The position numbers and the translations under genes were made by a program. Below are positions 52,794 to 60,024 of a stretch of DNA of 64,000 nt, in pieces; positions within the stretch are counted from its first letter, which is position 1; each line of letters opens with the position of its first letter. The stretch spans positions 36,378-100,377 of the forward strand of contig CAZVXF010000002.1 of NCBI GenBank assembly GCA_964630875.1, written 5' to 3'. The notes beneath the pieces were generated by a model. That model did no database searches. It was not told where the DNA came from and worked only from the letters and a program-made list of their open reading frames with translations. The stretch comes from DAIDHZ01 sp035480255 (GTDB taxonomy: Bacteria > Chlamydiota > Chlamydiia > Chlamydiales > SM23-39).

Positions 52794-54749
52794 TTATCGA
52801 AACAATCGTAAACTATTCAAACCAACTAATACTGTGCCGCCTTCATGCATAATCACGGCTGCCCAAAGAGGGACAAGGCCGAGAAGGGCAGGGATTGTTG
52901 CCAAACAAATAACCCCCAAAGCAAGACTTAAGTTTTGCTTCACAATTCGTCTTGTGTGATGCGATTTGCTAAAGATCCAAGAAACAAGATGAATGTCATC
53001 ATTGAGTAGAACAACATCTGATGCGTCAATTGCGGTTGCGCTCCCAACTCTTCCCATCGATATGCCCACCGATGCACGCGCTAAGGCTGGAGCGTCATTA
53101 ATGCCATCGCCAACCATGGCAAGATTGCCTACTTTTGCAAGTTCTGCCACTTTTCCCAGTTTATGTTCAGGTCTTAGGTCAGAATAAATTTCAGGGATTC
53201 CAAGTATCTGACCGATATGATTTGCGCTAGAAGCGTGATCGCCTGTAAGCATTACGGGGCGTAAGTGATTTGTTGTTTGGACTCTTTGGATTAATTTCGC
53301 AGCGTCTTTTCGAATCGAGTCAGTAAATTGGAAAAGAAATATTTCTTTTTCAATCAGAAGAATTGTTAGAACATGACTTGTTTCTTTATGAGAGGCAATC
53401 CATTCATTGAAGCGAGTTGAATCGGAGAGTTTCGAGGCGATATATTCAGGCCTTCCGATGGCTACATGTTTTCCCTCACAAAGACCCTCTAATCCAGAAC
53501 CGGGAACTGTTTGAAGCTCGGAAATATGCGCTGCGGGAAGTTTTCTTTCTATCGAAAGAGAGCCAATGGCTTTGGCGATGGGGTGTACAACATGTTGCTC
53601 AAGCCCGTATGCAATCGAGATCGCTTTTTCAATATCTGAGGTTTGAAAGGTGGTAATTTTCGAACAAATGAGCTCACCTGTCGTGAGCGTTCCTGTCTTA
53701 TCAAACGCGATGATTGAACAGCTCGCTAATGCATCCAGAGTAATTCCCCCTTTGAGAAGGATCCCTTTTCTAGCGCACGCGCTGATGGCACTTAAATAGG
53801 CTGTTGGGGTTGCAATAATGAGGGCGCAGGGGGAAGCTGCAATGAGAAAAGCAAGCGCGCGATAAATGGCCCCTTCTGTCCCAAAGTAAGGAAGGGAAAA
53901 AAGCATCGGGAGAGAACAAGCAAAAACAAAAGTAAGAACGATGATCGTGCTGGCATAATATTTCCCAAAACGATCGAGAAAGCTCTGCAGTTTTGGTTTT
54001 GCATCGTGAGCTGCCACAATCAATTGAATGATTTTTGACACGGTTGAATCAGCGCTAATTCGCGTTACTTCAATGTACAGAACGGACTCTAAATTTTTAC
54101 CACCAGCTGGAACATGATCTCCGATCGTTTTTATGACCGGCAAACTCTCGCCCGTTAAATGAGAGAGATTTAACGAGGAAGTTCCTCGAACGATTTTCCC
54201 ATCAAGAGGAATGAATTCTCCATTTTTTACGATGACAATTTCACCAATTGTAACTTCTTTTACCGATTTTTCAAAAATTGCACCATTCTGATCGATTAAC
54301 GATGCAAATTTGGGTGTAATATGATTGAGATTATGCAGAGCGCTTCGCGCTTTTTTGGAGACTGAATCTTCCATCGCATGGGAAAGACTAAATAGGACAA
54401 GCAGGAGAGCTCCCTCAATACTACTTCCAATGAGGACAGCAAAAAAAGCCGCAACAGTCATCAAGACATCGATATTGATCTCAAAATTTTTGATGTCATC
54501 AATGGCTGCAATGAAGGCAGGGACACCGACTAAAAAAAAGACCAGTGACTGCAATAAATAGGAGAGGCTTGGATAAAAAAAAGAAAATCCAAATGCGAAG
54601 GCAAATAGAACGGCAGCAGCAATTGCACTTCGTAATGGGTTGTTTTTACCCCATGCGCGGGATTGCTTCGTCAAAAATGGACTGATGCTCTCTTCCATTC
54701 CCGAATCAAAAAATTCATCAAACAAATATGGGGTAGTCATAGAATCCAT
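52794..54749 (-). CDS. P1B-4 metal-exporting P-type ATPase
   Basis: 651 aa. No N-terminal metal-binding (HMA) domain. Six to eight membrane helices. TM6 carries AASPCALI (Ser-Pro-Cys, 306-308), the phosphorylation loop DKTGTLT is at 350-356, and the last helix carries HEGGT (635-639). SPC plus HEGGT is the signature of P1B-4 pumps (Co2+/Fe2+/Zn2+ export, CtpC/CtpD type). Matches Chlamydia CT727 (annotated zntA) in the neighbourhood of serS. Its 3' end lies 93 bp before the Mg-type ATPase ATG, so both may be co-transcribed. Confidence 0.93.
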   Translation of the reverse strand: MDSMTTPYLFDEFFDSGMEESISPFLTKQSRAWGKNNPLRSAIAAAVLFAFAFGFSFFYPSLSYLLQSLVFFLVGVPAFIAAIDDIKNFEINIDVLMTVAAFFAVLIGSSIEGALLLVLFSLSHAMEDSVSKKARSALHNLNHITPKFASLIDQNGAIFEKSVKEVTIGEIVIVKNGEFIPLDGKIVRGTSSLNLSHLTGESLPVIKTIGDHVPAGGKNLESVLYIEVTRISADSTVSKIIQLIVAAHDAKPKLQSFLDRFGKYYASTIIVLTFVFACSLPMLFSLPYFGTEGAIYRALAFLIAASPCALIIATPTAYLSAISACARKGILLKGGITLDALASCSIIAFDKTGTLTTGELICSKITTFQTSDIEKAISIAYGLEQHVVHPIAKAIGSLSIERKLPAAHISELQTVPGSGLEGLCEGKHVAIGRPEYIASKLSDSTRFNEWIASHKETSHVLTILLIEKEIFLFQFTDSIRKDAAKLIQRVQTTNHLRPVMLTGDHASSANHIGQILGIPEIYSDLRPEHKLGKVAELAKVGNLAMVGDGINDAPALARASVGISMGRVGSATAIDASDVVLLNDDIHLVSWIFSKSHHTRRIVKQNLSLALGVICLATIPALLGLVPLWAAVIMHEGGTVLVGLNSLRLFR

Positions 54750-54787
54750 GATAGAAAAGTGCTAGATACTTTGCATTGCTGAAGTTT

Positions 54788-55525
54788 TTAAAAGATCAGT
54801 TGAGCTGAAAAATAGGCGACAGCTGCGGCTAAAGCTGCTAGGGCTAAATTCCAAATGATTGAGGGTACGGCTTTATTTTTTTCCAACTGGGCGGTTGTTC
54901 CAGCCGACAATGCGATAATGATTGTGGCGCAGACAAGAACTCCCCAAAAAGGAAGCATAAATAGACCAAAGGACATAACGACTGCTGCGCCTAAGACGCC
55001 GATGAGCGCGCCGGTTGCTTGTTTGAGGGGATGTTCGTATGTGCCTAGATTAAGACCCAGCTCTTCCTCAAGCATGACTTGAAGAAGCCGATTGTCATCA
55101 GCCATAAGAACATCGATCACTTCATCGAGTAGTTTTCCAGAAAAACCCTTGGCGGCATAGAGGGCCGTGAGTTCCTCTCTTTCTTGATGTCGATGGTGTT
55201 GGATTTCCCATCGTTCTTCTTCGATCAGTCGATGAAGTCTTTCGAGTCGATCATAGCCTAAAATGGCGCTTCTTCCCACCTTCCAAACAAGATAACCTAT
55301 GATAAAAACAAGCAAAAACCAGTGTGTTTGGTGGGGGGGAAGACCGATTGCTGTAAAAGTTGTCCAGAGGATGAGGAGTGTGATGGTTGTTTCTTTGGCT
55401 GTGTCTGCAGCAGCAGAATAGTGTCCAGGAAGTTCCGTTCCATGAATCTCAGAGGTTGCGGTAAAGCCGCGGATACGGGCTTCAATCACATGCTGAAGCG
55501 CTTTTTTCCCTTTAAAGTGATGCAT
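54788..55525 (-). CDS. VIT1/CCC1-like membrane protein
   Basis: 245 aa from the ATG at 55525; the longer frame (55633) lies mostly within the upstream peptidase gene. About five transmembrane helices: two central (TITLLILWTTFTAIG and LLVFIIGYLVW) and three C-terminal (ALIGVLGAAVVMSFG, LVCATIIIALSA, LALAALAAAVAYF). Between the groups is a charged loop (HHRHQEREELTALYAAKGF and LLDEVIDVLMADDNRLLQVML). This loop and order are typical of the VIT1/CCC1 iron/manganese transporters. It overlaps the M18 peptidase gene by 14 bp. Likely metal efflux or storage, consistent with the flanking P1B-4 ATPase. Confidence 0.83.
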   Translation of the reverse strand: MHHFKGKKALQHVIEARIRGFTATSEIHGTELPGHYSAAADTAKETTITLLILWTTFTAIGLPPHQTHWFLLVFIIGYLVWKVGRSAILGYDRLERLHRLIEEERWEIQHHRHQEREELTALYAAKGFSGKLLDEVIDVLMADDNRLLQVMLEEELGLNLGTYEHPLKQATGALIGVLGAAVVMSFGLFMLPFWGVLVCATIIIALSAGTTAQLEKNKAVPSIIWNLALAALAAAVAYFSAQLIF

Positions 55526-56783
55526 CGGGCATTTCCAGGGCTTTTTGCAGAAGTGCGCAAAGCGATTTTTGGTCTTTGGATGAAATGGTTTCTCTGATGG
55601 AATGCATTGCAAAGCTGCTAATTCCGAGGTCAACGGTTGGAATACCTGTCATCGCAGCCATCATAGATCCCACAGTGCTTCCTGAAGACATATCGGAACG
55701 GGATGCGAATTTTTGGATGGGAATATGATATTTTTCTGACAAGTTGAGAATCAGGGCAGCTGTCGTATGATTGGTTGCATATCGTTGGTTTGCGTTAAAT
55801 TTCAGCACCACGCCTTCGCCTAAAAAAGGAGTATTTTGGGGGTCAAATTTTTCAGGAAAGTTAGGTAAAAAACCGTGTGCTAAATCAGCAGAAATACAGA
55901 AAGAAGATGCTTTCATGCGCAAGAGCTCTTCAGTGTCCATTTTCATTGCAAGCGCGATTCTTTGAATCAACTCAGATGCAAACACAGAATCAGCTCCACG
56001 AGTACTGATTGACCCAATTTCTTCGTGATCCCAGAAAAAAGAAATGGCAAGCGTTGTCGGCTCTGGATTTGCATTGCAAATCGCTTCGCACGCAGCATAA
56101 GCTGAAGAGAGGTTGTCTAATCGATTGCTGGCAATCATTTCTTTATTTCTGCCGATGAATGCAGGTGGCTGAATCGGAACAAGGGTTAAGTCAAAGCTAA
56201 TTAATTTTTTATAATCGCATTGTTCTCGAAGGATTTGATCGAGGGAATATTTCTCAGCTCGCAAAGAAAAAACAGCTTTTAAATGGTCTTGTCTTTGAAT
56301 GATTAAACCCTTGTCTGCAGGACTTCGATCGAGATGCAAGGCAAGATTTGGAATAATGACTGGATGATTATCAATGAGAATTGTGTGTGATTCGATATGA
56401 TCATTGGTTCCGAGAACAGTCATTTTCCCTGCAATCATTAAATCGCGATCAAGCCATGTATGCAACAGTGGTGAACCGTAGATTTCCGTATTTAACTGAC
56501 CAATATTTTGGCAAATTGATTCTGGATTTGGCTTTAATGCAAGGCCTGGACTGTCCAAATGCGTTGCAAGTAACATCGCCCGTTTAGGGGTCTTTAACGG
56601 CGTTTTAAATGCGGTGACTAAGGACTCATCTCGAACAACGTAATAGCCCTTGCCTGGTTGAATCTTCCATGGATCTTTTTCTTTTAGCTCTGAAAAACCG
56701 GCTCTTTGCAAGCGAGAGATGACCTCTTCTGCTGCATGGTAAACAGTCGGCGATGTTTTAAGAAACTTTAGAAAATCATCCAT
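55512..56783 (-). CDS. M18 family aminopeptidase
   Basis: 423 aa dizinc metallopeptidase of the aspartyl aminopeptidase (DNPEP/ApeB) type. Metal-binding and catalytic motifs: ATHLDSPGLALKP (about 73-85), SNRLDNLSSAYAA, DHEEIGSIS and SADLAHG, with YATNHTTAAL and SRSDMSSGSTVG in the C-terminal part. Cytosolic dodecamer that cleaves N-terminal acidic residues. It overlaps serS by 8 bp upstream and the VIT-like gene by 14 bp downstream, a tightly packed operon. Complete. Confidence 0.92.
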   Translation of the reverse strand: MDDFLKFLKTSPTVYHAAEEVISRLQRAGFSELKEKDPWKIQPGKGYYVVRDESLVTAFKTPLKTPKRAMLLATHLDSPGLALKPNPESICQNIGQLNTEIYGSPLLHTWLDRDLMIAGKMTVLGTNDHIESHTILIDNHPVIIPNLALHLDRSPADKGLIIQRQDHLKAVFSLRAEKYSLDQILREQCDYKKLISFDLTLVPIQPPAFIGRNKEMIASNRLDNLSSAYAACEAICNANPEPTTLAISFFWDHEEIGSISTRGADSVFASELIQRIALAMKMDTEELLRMKASSFCISADLAHGFLPNFPEKFDPQNTPFLGEGVVLKFNANQRYATNHTTAALILNLSEKYHIPIQKFASRSDMSSGSTVGSMMAAMTGIPTVDLGISSFAMHSIRETISSKDQKSLCALLQKALEMPDASL

Positions 56784-58059
56784 GTGGCTTTATGACCGTT
56801 ATCTCTTCTTGTAAATACTTGGATAATATTTTTGGTACAAGGATAGATCCATCTTCCTGCTGATTATTTTCCATTAAAGCGACCATCAGTCTGGAAGTCG
56901 CAAGACCTGATCCATTCAATGTATGAGCAAAAAGTGGTTTATCATTCTTTTTTCGGTAGCGAATCTGTGCTCGGCGCGCTTGGAAGTCTGTACAATTGGA
57001 GACAGAAGAGACTTCATAATAGCGATTTTGACCTGGCAGCCATACTTCGATATCGATTGTTTTTGCTGAAGCAAAAGACATATCGCCCGTTGTGAGGAGC
57101 ATATTTCGATAATGCATGCCGAGCCCCTGCAAAACTTCTTCAGCGCTTGCCAGCATTTTTTCATAAATTTTTTGGCTATCTTCAGCAGTTGAAAAGGCAA
57201 ACAATTCCACTTTATTAAACTGATGCGTACGAATCAGTCCGCGCTCTTGACTTCCGGCAGCTCCAGCTTCTCTACGGAAACAAGGAGAGTAGGCGGTATA
57301 GAGAATGGGGAGGTTTTCTTCTTCGATGATTTCATCTGCATGAAGACCAATCAATGCCGTTTCTGAAGTCGGAATTAAATACAGGTGATAATCCTTGTCA
57401 TTGATTTTAAAAAGTTGGTTTTCAAATTTAGGCAATTGTCCAGAACCGTACATGGTTTCAGGACGCACAAGGAGAGGGGGAATGACTTGGGTAAAACCGT
57501 TTTTTTTATGGATATCGAGCATGTAATTTAAGAGCGCCCACTCAAGTCTTGCTCCCATCCCTTTGTAAACAATCCAGCCAGAACCTGAAATTTTGGCACC
57601 TCTTGCGAAGTCAAAAAACCCGAGTTTTTCATTCAATTCTACGTGATTTTTAAAAGGAAAAGAAAACTCAGGTTTTTTGCCAAATTCTTGAATACAAACA
57701 TTGTCCTTTGGACTTGGAGAGATTGGAATGTCATCGTAAGGAATATTGGGAAGACTTGACAATTCTCTATGTAATTTTTCTTCGAGTTCGGGAATTTGCG
57801 CTTCTCCTGATGCAATCTTTTGATTCAAATCTGCCAAATCGTTTGAAAAAGAGCTGATTTCTTCACCCTTTTGCTTTCGCATTCCGATTTCTTTTGAGAT
57901 ATGATTTTTCTTCGACTTGAGTTCTTCGACGCTTGTTTTTAATGCTCTGATCTTTTCGTCAATGGATAACAAGCTATAAATCTCGATATCTGGGTTTTTC
58001 GTTTGCAGTTTTTTTTGAAAGAAGTCGGGATTTTTTCGCATTTCTTTGAGATCGAGCAT
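56776..58059 (-). CDS. serS: Seryl-tRNA synthetase
   Basis: 427 aa class II synthetase. Coiled-coil tRNA-binding arm at about 27-105. Catalytic core with PPLLVRPETMYGSGQLPKFE, motif 2 SPCFRREAGAAG (motif-2 loop RGLIRTHQFNKVE) and motif 3 NGSGLATSRLMVALMEN. Normal length. Matches CT729 in the chlamydial CT727-CT729 neighbourhood. First gene of the minus-strand operon serS-pepM18-VIT. Confidence 0.97.
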   Translation of the reverse strand: MLDLKEMRKNPDFFQKKLQTKNPDIEIYSLLSIDEKIRALKTSVEELKSKKNHISKEIGMRKQKGEEISSFSNDLADLNQKIASGEAQIPELEEKLHRELSSLPNIPYDDIPISPSPKDNVCIQEFGKKPEFSFPFKNHVELNEKLGFFDFARGAKISGSGWIVYKGMGARLEWALLNYMLDIHKKNGFTQVIPPLLVRPETMYGSGQLPKFENQLFKINDKDYHLYLIPTSETALIGLHADEIIEEENLPILYTAYSPCFRREAGAAGSQERGLIRTHQFNKVELFAFSTAEDSQKIYEKMLASAEEVLQGLGMHYRNMLLTTGDMSFASAKTIDIEVWLPGQNRYYEVSSVSNCTDFQARRAQIRYRKKNDKPLFAHTLNGSGLATSRLMVALMENNQQEDGSILVPKILSKYLQEEITVIKPHG

Positions 58060-58246
58060 GAGATACCTAATTTTTTTAGAAAAATACTATAACTGAATGG
58101 GAAATTTAAGGAATGTCAAAAAGAATTTTGAGAAGCGATTTCTCGGTATCCTCGGTGGCTCATTTTGTTGATTCGATACCAAACCACTTGCAATTGAGGG
58201 AGCATCTTTGATACTATCGCTCTAAAATATTATTATCTGGAAGCTC

Positions 58247-59383
58247 ATGAAATCTGCCCAAGCTGCTAAAAATCCTTTAATCCTTCGATACCTTCGTTTG
58301 ATGGACGCTTTTGCGAAGTCCGATGACGAAAGGGATTTTTACCTTGATCGAATGGAAGGCTTCTTGATGTATATCGATTTGGATAAGGGAAGCGAAGAGC
58401 TTGAGGCTGTAGAAAAAGAAATTGAATCTCATCCAGATCGCTATGCGCAGGTCCCAAAAATGACTTTTTACGAAGTCAAGAAGTTCATGGAAGGATTTGT
58501 TCATGAGAAAGTCTATGATATCGATACAAAAGAAAAGTTATTAGATATCATCTCTTCGAAAGAGCCAAGAGAGCATTTCTTAGAATTTATTTATGATCAT
58601 TTAAGTGAATTGGAAAAATGGCAGGTTTATTACCAAGAGCGTTCGCGAATTCGAATCATTGAATGGCTTCGTCAACTCAATATTCATTTCGTATTTGAGG
58701 AAGATCTTGAGATGAATAAGGGTTTACTTGAGAAAGTCAAAAGATCTTTATTTGAACCAAAAGTGCCAAAAGATATTGCTGGTGCCCGTGAAACATTGAT
58801 TGCGAAATCAAAAACGTACTATTCAAATGAGGCACTTAACCCGCGGCCAAAACGAGGACGTCCTCCAAAACAGGTTGTAAAAGTCGAACTAGAACCACAG
58901 GTAAGTGTAGATATTTATACGCAAGTTCCTCCTGCAGGCCGACAATTCCTTTATATTCCAGATATTGTCTCTGCAAGCTCTGTGACATTCTCTGCGAAAT
59001 TCGAGACAGAAGAACATCTTCTTTCATCACTCCGGGGTTCGCCGCGTCATTATGTGGATGAGCGTTTGGCGGCTCTGTCTGAGCGTTTGGAATCGTTACG
59101 ACATCTCTCCAGCAGACTTTCAGGACAGGAGAAGTCTTTCGGTCTAGAAGGACTTCGACAAACATACCCAAGTCTTGCGCGTCCTTCGCCCTTGAAAGAG
59201 GTGAAGGCCGAAGTTCTTCCTGTTGGCAAAACAACAAAGGTAGAGTCTGCGATCGAAGAATTCTTACCGAAGAAAAGAGGGCGTCCGCGCAAAGAGGAAA
59301 AGCCAGAAGAATTTGTACCGCAACGCCGTCGTCGCTTTTCGATAAAGAAAGTTTCCCAAATCAAGACCCCTAAGAAAAAATAG
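58247..59383 (+). CDS. Chlamydial AT-hook protein (UPF0158-like N-terminus)
   Basis: 378 aa. Residues 1-165 are an acidic helical domain (FYLDRMEGFLMYIDL, KLLDIISSKEPREHFLEFIYDH) that I recall from the chlamydial UPF0158/CT429-type proteins. Two AT-hook motifs follow: RPKRGRPPK at about 203-211 and KKRGRPRK at about 343-350. The C-terminus is very basic. AT-hooks bind the minor groove of AT-rich DNA and are typical of eukaryotic chromatin proteins. It may be a bacterial nucleoid protein or, if exported, act in the host nucleus. Ribosome-binding site GGAAG. A terminator hairpin overlaps its stop. Confidence 0.82.
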   Translation: MKSAQAAKNPLILRYLRLMDAFAKSDDERDFYLDRMEGFLMYIDLDKGSEELEAVEKEIESHPDRYAQVPKMTFYEVKKFMEGFVHEKVYDIDTKEKLLDIISSKEPREHFLEFIYDHLSELEKWQVYYQERSRIRIIEWLRQLNIHFVFEEDLEMNKGLLEKVKRSLFEPKVPKDIAGARETLIAKSKTYYSNEALNPRPKRGRPPKQVVKVELEPQVSVDIYTQVPPAGRQFLYIPDIVSASSVTFSAKFETEEHLLSSLRGSPRHYVDERLAALSERLESLRHLSSRLSGQEKSFGLEGLRQTYPSLARPSPLKEVKAEVLPVGKTTKVESAIEEFLPKKRGRPRKEEKPEEFVPQRRRRFSIKKVSQIKTPKKK

Positions 59384-59392
59384 GGGCCTTTT
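59367..59392 (+). terminator. Rho-independent terminator of the AT-hook gene
   Basis: CCCCTA (59367-59372) pairs with TAGGGG (59381-59386) across an 8-nt A-rich loop, followed by CC and six T. The right arm includes the stop codon of the gene. Confidence 0.7.
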
Positions 59393-59857
59393 TTACTGCA
59401 CTAAGCACTTACATTCATCGCAGTTTTTACTAGAAGTGCTTTCCTCTTTTCTTTCAGGGAGAGTGCGTTCTTCTTTGTTACGGATAAATCTCATTGTGAA
59501 ATCAAAATCATCTTTATAAAAGACATTGTTATTGCTTAAATAAGGATCGCTTTGAGAAGGAATTTGTTTTTTTACGGGTGTTTCTGATCGAGCGTTTGCT
59601 CCAAACTCTAAAGCAGCATGTTCAACTGCGAACATGTTTTCTCTTGCCATTGAGCAGAGGTCATCGCGTACAGCGCGAATTTTCGCGTCTATCCAGCTTT
59701 CATCGATTAATAAAAAAGAAACACGTTTACTAAGAGCGGGATCTGTTTTTACATTGAATCCTAACGGATGATCAAACAAACATTCGACAATTCCTCCATT
59801 TACTGAGTATCGAGCTCCCATACATTGAATAAATCGTGTATTGTTATGTACGCTCAT
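59393..59857 (-). CDS. Hypothetical protein, Cys-containing C-terminus
   Basis: 154 aa, no signal peptide or membrane helix. Residues 1-95 are a mixed alpha/beta region (RFIQCMGARYSVNGGIVECLFDH, RVSFLLIDESWIDAKIRAVRDDL). The C-terminus is polar and ends NCDECKCLV, a possible metal-binding or lipidation-like (CxxC-xC) tail. Clear ribosome-binding site (AGAGGAAAC) and a promoter upstream. Convergent with the AT-hook gene. No family recognised. A prenylation-type CaaX box would need Cys at the fourth residue from the end; here the final residues are CLVQ, which does fit the Caax spacing. Confidence 0.65.
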   Translation of the reverse strand: MSVHNNTRFIQCMGARYSVNGGIVECLFDHPLGFNVKTDPALSKRVSFLLIDESWIDAKIRAVRDDLCSMARENMFAVEHAALEFGANARSETPVKKQIPSQSDPYLSNNNVFYKDDFDFTMRFIRNKEERTLPERKEESTSSKNCDECKCLVQ

Positions 59858-59895
59858 AGTTTCCTCTGAAAATGTTTTGTTTAATAATGTGCTGT

Positions 59896-59925
59896 ATTAT
59901 AATTGAGTTTAGTTGTTTTTATAAA
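59896..59925 (-). promoter_or_regulatory. Promoter of the 154-aa gene
   Basis: On the minus strand TTTATA (59925-59920), an 18-bp spacer and a perfect TATAAT (59901-59896), 39 bp before the ATG at 59857. Confidence 0.55.
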
Positions 59926-59943
59926 TTAAAATAAATTTTCGCC

Positions 59944-59960
59944 TATACCCAAACAACCTC
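59944..59960 (-). repeat. Tail part of the dispersed repeat
   Basis: On the minus strand GAGGTTGTTTGGGTATA, the tail of the repeat family, without the palindromic head. Lies between two divergent genes. Confidence 0.6.
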
Positions 59961-59990
59961 TTCAGGTTACTAGTCGAATTTGCTAATTTT

Positions 59991-60018
59991 TGGTATAATG
60001 CTCACCAAAATACTGGAG
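59991..60018 (+). promoter_or_regulatory. Extended -10 promoter and ribosome-binding site of the PDH E1 gene
   Basis: TGGTATAAT (59991-59999) is an extended -10 element with a perfect hexamer and no good -35. GGAG (60015-60018) lies 6 bp before the GTG at 60025. Together they place the gene start at 60025 rather than at the upstream TTG (59980). Confidence 0.65.
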
Positions 60019-60024
60019 TTGCAA

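Noticed and set aside
59980..60024. TTG start at 59980 for the PDH E1 gene
   Set aside because: It lies upstream of the extended -10 element at 59991-59999. GTG at 60025 has GGAG at correct spacing and gives a length near the family norm.
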